Of a stretch of 64,000 bases of DNA, positions 1 to 8,791 are shown one piece after another. The translations under genes and the position numbers were made by a program. Below the pieces are notes generated by a model. The model searched no databases. It was not told the DNA's origin and saw nothing but the letters and a program-made list of their open reading frames with translations. Location: NCBI GenBank assembly GCA_934101595.1, contig CAKORR010000002.1, positions 185,195 through 249,194 of the forward strand, in the 5' to 3' direction. Each line of letters begins with the position of its first letter. Position 1 is the stretch's first letter. Source of the DNA: an uncultured Bacilli bacterium (GTDB lineage: Bacteria > Bacillota_I > Bacilli_A > RF39 > UBA660).

Positions 1-5
1 TGTTT

Positions 6-2078
6 ATGGCAAGAGATGTTAGTTTAGATAAAATTAGAAATATCGGTATTATGGCACACATTGATGCTGGTAAAACAACAACTACCGAAAGAATTTTATT
101 CCATACTGGAATAACTCATAAAATTGGTGAAACTCACGATGGTGAGTCTCAAATGGACTGGATGGAGCAAGAAAAGGAAAGAGGTATTACTATTACTAGT
201 GCTGCAACTACAGCACATTGGAAGGGATATCGTCTTAACATTATTGATACCCCAGGTCATGTAGATTTTACAATTGAAGTTCAAAGAAGTTTAAGAGTAC
301 TAGATGGTGCAGTAGCACTTATTGATGCTCAAGCAGGTGTTGAACCACAAACAGAAACTGTATGGCGTCAAGCTAATGATTATAAAGTTCCAAGAATGAT
401 TTGTGCTAATAAAATGGCTAAATTAGGAGCTGATTTCTATTACAGTTTAAAAACAATAAAGGACAGATTGGGTGCTAAAGCTGCTCCTATCGAATTGCCA
501 ATTGGTGCAGAAAGTGAATTCTGCGGAGTTGTTAATCTAGTAACAATGAAAGCCTATAAATTTGATGGTTCAGAACATGAAAATGCTGAAGAGATTGAAA
601 TCCCAGCAGATATGAAAGATAAGGCTGTTGAATACAGAAACTTGTTAATTGAAACAGTTGCTGATTATGACGATGCTTTAATGGAAAAGTACTTAGAGGG
701 CGAAGAAATTGGCGTTGATGAATTAAAAGCTGCAATAAGAAAAGCCACATTAACTGTAGAATTCTTCCCAGTATTATGTGCTGATGCGTTAAGTAATCAA
801 GGTATTAAGCCATTGCTTGATGCAGTTGTAGATTATTTACCATCACCAATGGACGTTGAAGCTATTGAATGTACTGATAAAAATGGAAACATTGTTAAAA
901 GACATCCAAGTGATTCAGAACCATTTATGGCTATGGCATTTAAAATTGCTGCTGATCCATATGTAGGTAGATTGGCATTCTTCAGAGTATATTCTGGTCA
1001 TTTAAATAGTGGTACATATATTTTAAATAGTACTAAAAATGTAAAAGAAAGAGTTGGACGTATTTTACAAATGCACGCTAACCAAAGAAAAGAAATTTCG
1101 GAAGTTTATGCTGGTGAAATAGCTGCTTTAGTTGGCCTTAAAAATACAACAACTGCCGATACATTATGCGATGAAAAGAATCCAGTTATCATGAATGGTA
1201 TGGAATTCCCTTTACCAGTTATTGATGAAGCAATCGAGCCTAAGAGTAAGGCTGATCAAGACAAAATGGTTATTGCTTTACAAAAATTAGCAGAAGAAGA
1301 TCCAACATTTAGATATAAAACTGATTCTGAAACAGGTCAAACTGTTATTAGCGGAATGGGTGAGTTACATCTTGAGGTTCTTGTTAGACGTATGAAAGAT
1401 GAATTTAACGTTGATGCAAATATCGGTAGACCACAAGTAGCTTATCGTGAAACAATCACTCAAGCTGCTGAATGTGAAGGAAAATATATTAAACAATCTG
1501 GTGGACGTGGACAATATGGACATGTTTGGGTTAAATTTGAACCAAATCCAGAAAAAGGTTATGAATTTGTTGATTCAATCGTTGGTGGTGTAGTTCCTCG
1601 TGAATATATTCCAGTAACTGATAAAGGATTGCAAGATGCAATGGCAGGTGGAATACTTGCTGGTTATCCAGTAGTTGATGTTAAGGCAACATTATTTGAT
1701 GGATCATATCATGATGTTGACTCATCAGAAATGGCATTCAAAATTGCTGCATCTATGGCTTTAAAAGAAGCTAAGAATAAATGTAAACCAGTTTTACTTG
1801 AACCAATTATGAAGGTAGATGTAGTAATTCCAGAAGAATACATGGGTAATGTTATGGGAGACCTAACATCTCGTCGTGGTCGCCCATTAGGACAAGAATC
1901 AAGGGGAAATGCTCTACAAATTAGTGCAATGGTTCCGCTTGCTGAGATGTTTGGATATGCAACTACATTGCGTTCAAATTCTCAAGGTCGTGGTAACTTC
2001 ACTATGGTATTAGACCATTATGAAGAAGTGCCAAAATCAATCGCTGAAGAAATCATAAAGAAAAACAGCGTTAACTAA
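6..2078 (+). CDS. fusA: Elongation factor G
   Basis: This is the translocation GTPase EF-G, 690 aa, a normal length for the family. It moves tRNA and mRNA through the ribosome after each peptide bond. Visible motifs are G1 AHIDAGKT (residues 17-24), the switch region RGITITS (59-65) and G3 DTPGHVD (81-87). Two guanine-recognition motifs are unusual: G4 reads NKMA (135-138) instead of NKMD, and the G5 segment reads ADAL (259-262) where GSAF is usual. Domains IV and V look intact, with the conserved [10 protein letters not shown] loop near residue 500. Only five bases precede the ATG, so the RBS is not visible, but [15 protein letters not shown] is a typical EF-G start. tuf follows 67 bp downstream, as in a str operon. 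Confidence 0.97.
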   Translation: MARDVSLDKIRNIGIMAHIDAGKTTTTERILFHTGITHKIGETHDGESQMDWMEQEKERGITITSAATTAHWKGYRLNIIDTPGHVDFTIEVQRSLRVLDGAVALIDAQAGVEPQTETVWRQANDYKVPRMICANKMAKLGADFYYSLKTIKDRLGAKAAPIELPIGAESEFCGVVNLVTMKAYKFDGSEHENAEEIEIPADMKDKAVEYRNLLIETVADYDDALMEKYLEGEEIGVDELKAAIRKATLTVEFFPVLCADALSNQGIKPLLDAVVDYLPSPMDVEAIECTDKNGNIVKRHPSDSEPFMAMAFKIAADPYVGRLAFFRVYSGHLNSGTYILNSTKNVKERVGRILQMHANQRKEISEVYAGEIAALVGLKNTTTADTLCDEKNPVIMNGMEFPLPVIDEAIEPKSKADQDKMVIALQKLAEEDPTFRYKTDSETGQTVISGMGELHLEVLVRRMKDEFNVDANIGRPQVAYRETITQAAECEGKYIKQSGGRGQYGHVWVKFEPNPEKGYEFVDSIVGGVVPREYIPVTDKGLQDAMAGGILAGYPVVDVKATLFDGSYHDVDSSEMAFKIAASMALKEAKNKCKPVLLEPIMKVDVVIPEEYMGNVMGDLTSRRGRPLGQESRGNALQISAMVPLAEMFGYATTLRSNSQGRGNFTMVLDHYEEVPKSIAEEIIKKNSVN

Positions 2079-2086
2079 AAATAATA

Positions 2087-2103
2087 CTTGAAAATTATTC
2101 AAG
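2087..2103 (+). other. Hairpin between fusA and tuf
   Basis: The inverted repeat CTTGAA/TTCAAG with a 5-nt loop lies 9 bp after the fusA stop. No T-tract follows, so it is not a terminator. It could be an mRNA processing or stability element in the fusA-tuf transcript. Its role is inferred only from position. Confidence 0.3.
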
Positions 2104-2145
2104 CATTAGATAAAATAAAGTAGATATAGGAAAGGAGAAAATAAA

Positions 2146-3312
2146 ATGGCAAGACAAAAATTTGATCGTTCAAAAGAACACGTTAATATAGGTACTATTG
2201 GACATGTTGACCATGGTAAAACTACATTAACAGCCGCTATTACAAAATATTTCGGACAATTTGTTGATTATGCTGATATTGACAAAGCTCCAGAGGAAAG
2301 GGAAAGAGGTATTACTATTAATACTGCTCACGTTGAGTATGAAACTGAAAAACGTCATTATGCTCACGTTGACTGCCCAGGACATGCTGACTATGTTAAA
2401 AACATGATCACAGGTGCTGCTCAAATGGATGGTGCTATCCTTGTAGTTTCTGCTGCAGATGGTCCAATGCCACAAACTAGAGAGCATATCTTATTATCAA
2501 GACAAGTTGGAGTTCCAAAAATTGTTGTTTACATGAATAAATGTGACCAAGTTGATGATCCAGAACTTCTTGATTTAGTAGAAATGGAAATCAGAGAATT
2601 ATTAGCTGAATATGGTTATGATTCAGAATGCCCAATCATTCGTGGTAGTGCATTAAAAGCTCTTGAAGGTGATGAAGCTGCTGCTCAAAGTATTCGTGAC
2701 TTAATGGCTGCTGTTGATTCATATATCGACGCTCCAGTACGTGATACTGATAAACCATTCTTAATGAGTATTGAAGATGTATTTACTATTTCAGGACGTG
2801 GTACAGTTGTTACTGGTCGTGTTGAAAGAGGACAATTAAATCTTAACGACGAAGTTGAAATTGTTGGTTTAAAACCTACAAGAAAAACAGTTGTTACTGG
2901 AATCGAAATGTTCAGAAAATCACTTGACTTTGCTCAAGCTGGAGATAATGCTGGTGCATTACTTCGTGGTATTGCTCGTGATGAAGTTGAACGTGGACAA
3001 GTTTTAGCTAAACCTGGAAGCGTTACTCCACATCATAAATTTAAAGCGAGTGTTTATGTATTATCAAAAGAAGAAGGCGGAAGACATACTCCATTCTTCT
3101 CAAATTATAGACCACAATTCTATTTCAGAACAACAGATGTTACTGGTGTAATTGAATTACCTCAAGGTACTGATATGGTTATGCCTGGTGACAATGTTGA
3201 TATGACAGTTGAATTAATTGCTCCAGTTGCTCTTGAAAATGGTACTAAGTTCTCTATCCGTGAGGGTGGACGTACTGTTGGTGCTGGTGTAGTATCTGAA
3301 ATTATCGAATAA
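2146..3312 (+). CDS. tuf: Elongation factor Tu
   Basis: EF-Tu is the GTPase that delivers aminoacyl-tRNA to the ribosome; this copy is 388 aa. All nucleotide-binding motifs are canonical: GHVDHGKT (19-26), the RGITIN switch, DCPGH (76-80), NKCD (131-134) and GSAL. These contrast with the altered motifs in the adjacent EF-G. The C-terminal barrel ends in the usual [12 protein letters not shown] segment. A strong RBS (AAAGGAG) precedes the ATG. The gene is closed by a terminator at 3315-3333. Confidence 0.98.
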   Translation: MARQKFDRSKEHVNIGTIGHVDHGKTTLTAAITKYFGQFVDYADIDKAPEERERGITINTAHVEYETEKRHYAHVDCPGHADYVKNMITGAAQMDGAILVVSAADGPMPQTREHILLSRQVGVPKIVVYMNKCDQVDDPELLDLVEMEIRELLAEYGYDSECPIIRGSALKALEGDEAAAQSIRDLMAAVDSYIDAPVRDTDKPFLMSIEDVFTISGRGTVVTGRVERGQLNLNDEVEIVGLKPTRKTVVTGIEMFRKSLDFAQAGDNAGALLRGIARDEVERGQVLAKPGSVTPHHKFKASVYVLSKEEGGRHTPFFSNYRPQFYFRTTDVTGVIELPQGTDMVMPGDNVDMTVELIAPVALENGTKFSIREGGRTVGAGVVSEIIE

Positions 3313-3314
3313 AA

Positions 3315-3338
3315 AAATGCCCTAACGGCATTTTTTTT
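3315..3338 (+). terminator. Rho-independent terminator after tuf
   Basis: AAATGCC and GGCATTT pair around a CTAAC loop and are followed by a T-run. It closes the fusA-tuf unit. Confidence 0.9.
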
Positions 3339-3419
3339 ATGATAAAGTATTTAAGTTTAATTTGTTATTGCAAAAATGTTATATTCTATTGTAAAATTAA
3401 TTTGGAAAGGATGTTTTTT

Positions 3420-3824
3420 ATGGAGGCTATGATGATGGTTGAAAAAGCTCCAACATTTTCAAGTTGGGGGATTATTGCACTTGTTTTAGCAATAGCTGGA
3501 GGAATTTGTACTTATGTTTTGTTTTTAAATAGTAAACAAGACATGAAGCTTTCACCATTCTTAAAGTGGTTAAAAGATTTTTTAAATTTTGACAAAATGT
3601 TAATTGAAGTAATTCTAAAAGTTGTTTATCTTATTATAACAATTTTTGTTATATTGCTTTCATTTGGATTTATTGCTAAAGATTTTGGAGCGTTCTTCTT
3701 AACACTTATATTTGGACCTATTATTATAAGAATAATCTATGAATTAATTTTAATCCAAATTTGTATTTGGAAAAACACAACGTCAATTAATCAAAAATTA
3801 AAAGACAAGTCAAAAGAAAAATAG
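3420..3824 (+). CDS. DUF4282-like membrane protein
   Basis: A small membrane protein of about 134 aa with an N-terminal hydrophobic segment and two further transmembrane helices. A charged tail (residues after about 120) is probably cytoplasmic. The pattern of a phenylalanine-rich segment, two long helices and a conserved R-x-x-Y-E-x-x-L-x-x-I helix end resembles DUF4282 proteins, whose function is unknown. Several in-frame ATGs exist (3411, 3420, 3429, 3432, 3435). I chose 3420 because GGAAAGG ends 9 nt upstream; 3435, behind GGAGG, is an alternative. It sits between two terminators and is probably monocistronic. Confidence 0.6.
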   Translation: MEAMMMVEKAPTFSSWGIIALVLAIAGGICTYVLFLNSKQDMKLSPFLKWLKDFLNFDKMLIEVILKVVYLIITIFVILLSFGFIAKDFGAFFLTLIFGPIIIRIIYELILIQICIWKNTTSINQKLKDKSKEK

Positions 3825-3842
3825 TGCTCTGGCACTATTTTT
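3819..3842 (+). terminator. Terminator after DUF4282-like gene
   Basis: AAATAGTGC pairs with GCACTATTT around a TCTG loop and ends in a short T-run. It overlaps the stop codon of the preceding gene. Confidence 0.75.
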
Positions 3843-3856
3843 AAAAAGGTATTAAC

Positions 3857-4798
3857 ATGAAAAAAACATGTATATATGTTATTTTAATATTATTTCTTAT
3901 AGCAATTTTTAAACAAGTTAATAAACAGTTTAAAACTGAGAGTACACCGGATGTAGTTGTTAAAAATATTTTAGAGCTTAATAATAGTGAATTTTATCAT
4001 ACGTGTATTTATTCTAATAACAATGTTGAAGAAATCACTAATAGCCTTAATGATAAGGTGAGTGAGGTTAATGATTATTTAAAAAAATATAAAGTTTATG
4101 TGTCATATGAAGAATTTGATAATAAATATTATTATGGTTATAGGGATAATTCTATTTTATATGGTGCAAGTTTGATTAAACTCGTTGATAGCTTGTATGT
4201 CCTTGATAATGACATTGATATTAACAAAACAGTTAAATACACAAATAGCTATTATAATACACATAACAAAGGGTTAAAGAACAATAAAGTAGGAGATAAT
4301 ATTACTTATAAAGATTTAATTACCTATGCATTAAGTGTTAGCGATAATGGGGCACACGAAATGCTTATTGATAATATCGGACTATATAATATAAAAAAAT
4401 ATGCAAATTCACTGGGAGCAACTTCGACCTTAACTGGTGGAGATAAATATGGCAATCAAACTGCAAAGGATACTAGTATCTATTTAAAGCGGCTTTACGA
4501 ATTACGAGATAAACCAAACTATCAGTTTATTATAGATGCTATGATTAATGATTTTCACAGTTATCTTAGTGTTGATAACTTGACTGTTGCTCACAAATAT
4601 GGCTTTTATAGCGACAAATTTCATGATATAGGAATTGTATTTGATGAACATCCATATAGCATTTCTGTGTTAACTTTACACGCTAAAAATAATTATAAAG
4701 AAATCATTAACAATGTTAGTAAAAAAGTTAATGAGTTACATAATGAGTATTGGAACTTAAAAAATGAATATTGTGAAAAATTAATAACAGGTGAGTAG
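3857..4798 (+). CDS. Membrane-anchored serine hydrolase (class A beta-lactamase/PBP-like fold)
   Basis: A 313-aa protein with an N-terminal signal-anchor (about residues 5-20) and a penicillin-recognising serine hydrolase domain. Active-site signatures are S105-L-I-K108 (SxxK), S162-D-N164 (SDN) and HKYG (246-249) in place of KTG. The omega-loop glutamate motif ExxLN of true class A beta-lactamases is not evident. A peptidoglycan-related role such as D,D-peptidase-like or binding is therefore as likely as antibiotic hydrolysis. The RBS is AAAGG about 9 nt before the ATG. The stop lies inside a bidirectional terminator shared with the convergent femAB-like gene. Confidence 0.75.
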   Translation: MKKTCIYVILILFLIAIFKQVNKQFKTESTPDVVVKNILELNNSEFYHTCIYSNNNVEEITNSLNDKVSEVNDYLKKYKVYVSYEEFDNKYYYGYRDNSILYGASLIKLVDSLYVLDNDIDINKTVKYTNSYYNTHNKGLKNNKVGDNITYKDLITYALSVSDNGAHEMLIDNIGLYNIKKYANSLGATSTLTGGDKYGNQTAKDTSIYLKRLYELRDKPNYQFIIDAMINDFHSYLSVDNLTVAHKYGFYSDKFHDIGIVFDEHPYSISVLTLHAKNNYKEIINNVSKKVNELHNEYWNLKNEYCEKLITGE

Positions 4799-4820
4799 TA
4801 TATCACCTGTTATTAATTTT
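4781..4820. terminator. Bidirectional terminator between convergent genes
   Basis: A 14-bp inverted repeat (TTAATAACAGGTGA and its complement, arms 4781-4794 and 4803-4816) sits between convergent genes. It is followed by T-rich sequence and overlaps the end of the serine hydrolase gene. Confidence 0.85.
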
Positions 4821-6039
4821 TATTAAACTCTTTTGCAAGGGCATTTGTTTCTTTTAAGTATGAATATTTTTCGGGATCTACAATAAAATCTAGTTCACCT
4901 ATATACTCAACAAATTTTGGATTAAAGCTTAATTTAAATTTGTTTAATCCATAATAAGGATTTGACTTTAATGTGTCCCCGGTCATGCCATTTAGATCAC
5001 AATATTTGTAATCATTTTTATAATGTTCCATGATTTTATAGTATAAGAAATAGTTGGCATTATGTCTTGAATAAGCTTTATCATACGTACTCTCAACAAT
5101 GGTAATAGTATCTTTATACTTAACAACAACTGCCGCTGCTATGAAATCTTCTTTTTCCTCCTTAAGTCCTTTAGTGCCTTCTAAAATATCATTTTTATAT
5201 GAAAGTAAAACTAAATCAGAATTCATTTTTGCATTTATTATATCTTCCGTAGGATTTTCAACAATTTTGGCATTGTAATAAGTGTTTTTTTCTGTTTCTT
5301 TATCATAACTTATTCTGGCATTTATTAAAAATTCTTCATAATCAATTTTTACCAAAAACATATCTATACTATTTGATTTATCAAACACATTATAATAATC
5401 ATCTAATGAAATATCACAAAAGGATTTATTTTTTTTCATCATTTTCTCAATTAGTGGTATATCTTCTCTATCTGCTTTTTCTAAGATTAAACCTTTGCGA
5501 ATGGCTTTATTTACTTTGTTTCTGGCATTTTTTTTCATACTTGCATAGCCAAAATTATCTAAATCGACTATGGCATTAAAATGAGGAAGCGATGATTCAA
5601 AATATAAATTGTTTTTAAGTCTTAAAAAATTATTTCTATCGAGTATAAAGCTAGCATTTTTATTATCGCTATAATCTTTTTTACTTTTACTTAATTCTTT
5701 AATAACTAAATTTGGATTGACCTTTATAAATGCAACATTTTTATTTTTATAATAGTCTATTAATAAATTTGAAAAGCACTTTACTTCGCTTTCATTTAAA
5801 TAATCAATTAGAAATCCCCTAGGTGCATAACCATATAAAATATTTTTTTTGATTTTTTTTAATAGTATTAAACTAGCCGCAATTAAATTATTCATATCAT
5901 CGAACATGCCAATATATTCATAATCATATCCCTTTTCACCCATTATTAATGCGTACGATGAGGATTGATAAAATGTACTGGATTCGTATTTTTTTGAAAA
6001 TTCGTCAAATTCGATAAATGATATTTCTTTAAGTGTCAT
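4813..6039 (-). CDS. FemA/FemB-family peptidoglycan bridge aminoacyltransferase
   Basis: A 408-aa FemAB-family protein. These enzymes use aminoacyl-tRNA to add amino acids to the lipid II or peptidoglycan stem peptide and so build the interpeptide bridge. The tandem GNAT-like fold is suggested by an early TFYQSSSYALIMGEKG segment, a YGYAPRGFLIDY motif and a C-terminal DLNGMTGD...NPYYGLNKFKLSFNP segment typical of the family. A lysine-rich region lies mid-protein. I set the start at the ATG at 6037-6039 because AGAGGG precedes it by 6 nt; a longer in-frame form starting at 6093 has no RBS. The tRNA substrate cannot be told from sequence. Confidence 0.85.
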   Translation of the reverse strand: MTLKEISFIEFDEFSKKYESSTFYQSSSYALIMGEKGYDYEYIGMFDDMNNLIAASLILLKKIKKNILYGYAPRGFLIDYLNESEVKCFSNLLIDYYKNKNVAFIKVNPNLVIKELSKSKKDYSDNKNASFILDRNNFLRLKNNLYFESSLPHFNAIVDLDNFGYASMKKNARNKVNKAIRKGLILEKADREDIPLIEKMMKKNKSFCDISLDDYYNVFDKSNSIDMFLVKIDYEEFLINARISYDKETEKNTYYNAKIVENPTEDIINAKMNSDLVLLSYKNDILEGTKGLKEEKEDFIAAAVVVKYKDTITIVESTYDKAYSRHNANYFLYYKIMEHYKNDYKYCDLNGMTGDTLKSNPYYGLNKFKLSFNPKFVEYIGELDFIVDPEKYSYLKETNALAKEFNKN

Positions 6040-6160
6040 ACATATCCCTCTTTTTAGTAGTTTATTATAACAAAAATCATCTATTTTGTCCATAAGTTTG
6101 TGCTTTCATTTATTGACAGAGAAAGAAAAAAAGGTTAATATGTTTAATAGGAGGATAGTA

Positions 6161-6757
6161 ATGAAAAAGAGTGTTGAAAGTAAAAATAGTTTACCAAAGC
6201 AAATAGCAGGGATATTTAATTTTTATTTAGCTAGAAATGTTATATTTGATATTATTGTTTTTCTAATTGGGTTGTTTTTTCTATTAAAACCTGATGCTGG
6301 TCTTAGAATTTGTGAAATAGTATTTAGTATTGTTTTAATATTTTCGGCAATTGTATCTTTTTATGATGCATCACTTAAGGGTATGGTTAGATGGTTTAAT
6401 TACAGCTTAATTTATTCTATATTATCATTATGCTTTGGATTGTTAATAATTTTTAATCCATTATCATTATCAAATGTTATTTCTGTTATGTTTGGCTTGT
6501 GGTTATTAATTACTGGTATTTTGAAAATTAGTAATGCTTTATGGTTAAAAAGCGTTGACGAATCATCGTGGACCGTTTTGCTAGGAAGCGGCTTACTAAT
6601 AACTGTTGTGGGAATATTACTAATATTTGTTAGATTCACACAATTCTATATTACACAATTGGTTGCGCTATTTTTAATGATATATGCTATATTGGATTTT
6701 GCAAATGTTGTTCTTTTGAAAAAAAGAGCTAAAGACATTGTAAAATCATTTAAATAG
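6161..6757 (+). CDS. HdeD/DUF308-like membrane protein
   Basis: A polytopic membrane protein of about 198 aa with six predicted transmembrane helices, little soluble sequence and a lysine-rich C-terminus. The paired-helix pattern with short loops (ILLIFNPLSLSNVISVMFG type) resembles the HdeD/DUF308 family, linked to acid stress in enterobacteria but uncharacterised in Bacillota. The start at 6161 is chosen for the AGGAGG at 6149-6154. Upstream in-frame ATGs lack an RBS. The next gene begins 7 bp downstream, so the two are probably co-transcribed. Confidence 0.7.
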   Translation: MKKSVESKNSLPKQIAGIFNFYLARNVIFDIIVFLIGLFFLLKPDAGLRICEIVFSIVLIFSAIVSFYDASLKGMVRWFNYSLIYSILSLCFGLLIIFNPLSLSNVISVMFGLWLLITGILKISNALWLKSVDESSWTVLLGSGLLITVVGILLIFVRFTQFYITQLVALFLMIYAILDFANVVLLKKRAKDIVKSFK

Positions 6758-6764
6758 GTGGATT

Positions 6765-8021
6765 ATGAGATTACAAAAATTTGATTATCAAATTAAGGAC
6801 AATAAAAAAGGAACCATTATTGGTTTATTTGTTGTTATTTTATTATTAATTGCAGGAGTAATAATTTATAGAACTTTTGCTTCTTATAAAGTTACAGAAA
6901 CTTATAATATTGTTAAAGGTAAAGTGGGTAGTTTTTCCGTAAATGCTAAACTTAATTACGTTGTAACAAATGCTAATTCTAATGATACCTTTACCGAAAT
7001 GCCTTCAAAATATTTGTATCAATTTGATAAAAATAACAGTAGTTGCGAAGACAATGCCGAAATAGTGTACAATGAAAGTGAAAATAAAATCACTTTAAAC
7101 AATTCAACTGGTAAGGATTGTACTATAGCTTTAGTATATGATCCGGTTGCGAATAAAACGTTAAAAAAGTTGGGAGATTATACTGTCAGTACTGGTGTTC
7201 CTTACGGGGAAAACGGAATAAAAAAATCTGGATGGTATGAAATGAATGATAATTATGGAATATCATATTACTATTATGCTGCGACTGATGAAGATTCTCT
7301 TTATTTCAATATAAATGATAATTTATTTAAAATTATTAGAATAAATGGTGATGGAAGTATAAAAGCAGTATCGGTAGGCAAGAGTATTTCAACAGCATTT
7401 AATAATCTAGCGGATAATAACTCTTATGTTGGCTATAAATATGGAAATATAAATGCAACAAATATTAAAGATGCTCATAGTAATCTAAATGATTCTACTA
7501 TGATTACTTCCCTAGGTAGTATGGAATTTACTATTGATGAATCATATTTAGAAGACTCTTTATCATGTAATGATCGTAGTCTATATATTGATAGTTATAA
7601 CAATAAAGAAAGCGATGATACGGGACTTGCTTATTCAAATAATATTACCTATTATGGTGCTTATTATCGCAAAAGAAATAACACACCAACACTAATGTGT
7701 TCAATTGAAGATGCATTTACCAAGAGTGATGTTATTTATGGTAATGGTCAGTCTAAAAATTTATTTGGTGTTTTATCTTGGGATGAAATGTATATTTCAG
7801 GATTTGATGTTTATGCTAAAAATGTATTAAATATTGATTCTTGGAGTATAACTCCTATGAAGTTTAGTGATAATACTGCTTATGTTTATTCAACTAAAAA
7901 CGATATGGATAGAGTTAATGAAACAAAGAATGTAAATCCAGTTATAAATATTAAAGGCTCTTTAACATTTGCTGGTGATGGCAAGAAATCAGGTACTTTA
8001 TTTACCATTAGTTCTAATTAA
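6765..8021 (+). CDS. Membrane-anchored surface protein with RINGDG-type ectodomain
   Basis: A 418-aa protein with an N-terminal anchor helix (about residues 18-38) and a long extracellular part. The ectodomain from about residue 125 carries a pattern I recognise from large surface proteins of uncultured gut Bacillota: F-K-I-I-R-I-N-G-D-G, then Y-V-G-Y-K-Y-G, a C-N-D-R-S-L-Y segment, W-S-I-T-P, and a closing N-P-V-I-N-I-K-G motif before a G-D-G-K segment. Four cysteines may pair outside the cell. No lipobox or LPxTG signal is seen. The function is unknown; adhesion or envelope structure is a guess. It follows the HdeD-like gene by 7 bp. Confidence 0.6.
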   Translation: MRLQKFDYQIKDNKKGTIIGLFVVILLLIAGVIIYRTFASYKVTETYNIVKGKVGSFSVNAKLNYVVTNANSNDTFTEMPSKYLYQFDKNNSSCEDNAEIVYNESENKITLNNSTGKDCTIALVYDPVANKTLKKLGDYTVSTGVPYGENGIKKSGWYEMNDNYGISYYYYAATDEDSLYFNINDNLFKIIRINGDGSIKAVSVGKSISTAFNNLADNNSYVGYKYGNINATNIKDAHSNLNDSTMITSLGSMEFTIDESYLEDSLSCNDRSLYIDSYNNKESDDTGLAYSNNITYYGAYYRKRNNTPTLMCSIEDAFTKSDVIYGNGQSKNLFGVLSWDEMYISGFDVYAKNVLNIDSWSITPMKFSDNTAYVYSTKNDMDRVNETKNVNPVINIKGSLTFAGDGKKSGTLFTISSN

Positions 8022-8026
8022 TTGTG

Positions 8027-8055
8027 TTGCATTTAAGCATAAAATATAGTAAACT
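8027..8055 (+). promoter_or_regulatory. Putative promoter of secG
   Basis: TTGCAT (8027-8032), a 17-bp spacer and TAAACT (8050-8055) lie 24 bp before the secG ATG. The match to consensus is moderate. Confidence 0.4.
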
Positions 8056-8078
8056 ATCTATTGATTGGATGTGAAAAC

Positions 8079-8294
8079 ATGGAAGTTATTTTATTAATAG
8101 TATCTGTATTAATTATTGCATTGGTCTTATTGCAAGGAAATAAAGCTAGCGATGCTGGTCAAATTATTACTGGAGGAAATGAGACTTTATTCCAAAATAT
8201 GAAAGAAAGAGGTCTAGAGCTATTTATTAGCAGACTTACTTTGTTCTTAGGAATACTGTTTTTCTTAATATCATTGTACTTGTTTTTAAAATAA
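8079..8294 (+). CDS. secG: Preprotein translocase subunit SecG
   Basis: SecG is the small auxiliary subunit of the SecYEG channel. This one is 71 aa with two transmembrane helices (about 2-20 and 48-70). A glycine-containing cytoplasmic loop includes the family pattern V-L-L-Q-G-N-K and I-I-T-G-G-N-E. The ATG at 8079 is preceded by GGATGTG; a longer form from 8061 is less likely. In many Firmicutes secG sits beside rnr and smpB, and both follow here after one intervening prepilin gene, which supports the call. Confidence 0.85.
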   Translation: MEVILLIVSVLIIALVLLQGNKASDAGQIITGGNETLFQNMKERGLELFISRLTLFLGILFFLISLYLFLK

Positions 8295-8301
8295 TTATTA
8301 G

Positions 8302-8326
8302 GCAACTCTTTTGAGTTGCTTTTTTA
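8302..8326 (+). terminator. Terminator after secG
   Basis: GCAACTC and GAGTTGC pair around TTTT and are followed by a T-run. Confidence 0.9.
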
Positions 8327-8386
8327 AATATATTGGTTAAATTTTTAGCTTTTTAGTGTTATAATTATTTTATACTAGGAGGAACA

Positions 8387-8791
8387 ATGAAAAGTAAGGG
8401 TTTTACCTTAGTTGAGCTTTTGGCGGTAATAGCTATTTTAGGCTTAGCCGCAGTATTTATAAGTACTAATTTTTTCCACTTGATTGGCAATGCTAAGGAT
8501 TATGAATATGAAAATATATTTAAATATTTAAATGAAGCAGCTTATGCTTGTAGTAGTAGAGATGGTGACATTACAACTGCTAGTCTTTTAGAAAAAGGTT
8601 GCATAGATCAAAAATCAGGATTGTTAAAAGACTTTAGCTTTTCTGATGATGGTAATAATCAAGTAAAAGCTACCATTAGGGTTACTATAAATAATGGTGA
8701 AAAAAAGACCTGTGTGAGTGTGTTTTTTGTCGGTGATGAAGAAATAACTGTAAAAAATATAAAAGGTGGATGTGAATATGTTGGAAAATAA
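8387..8791 (+). CDS. Type IV prepilin-like protein
   Basis: A 134-aa protein with a textbook class III (prepilin) signal: KSKGFTLVELLAVIAILG at the N-terminus. Cleavage by a prepilin peptidase is expected after G5, leaving an N-methylated Phe and the conserved Glu five residues later. A small globular domain with three cysteines follows. The RBS is AGGAGG. No pilus ATPase, PilC-like protein or prepilin peptidase is in this window, so it is an orphan here. Its last 14 bp overlap the rnr start, so the two are translationally linked, which is an odd pairing. Confidence 0.85.
   Translation: MKSKGFTLVELLAVIAILGLAAVFISTNFFHLIGNAKDYEYENIFKYLNEAAYACSSRDGDITTASLLEKGCIDQKSGLLKDFSFSDDGNNQVKATIRVTINNGEKKTCVSVFFVGDEEITVKNIKGGCEYVGK

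Noticed and set aside
3857..4798. Calling the serine hydrolase an antibiotic-resistance beta-lactamase
   Set aside because: The omega-loop Glu motif is not evident and KTG is HKYG, so hydrolysis of beta-lactams is not supported.
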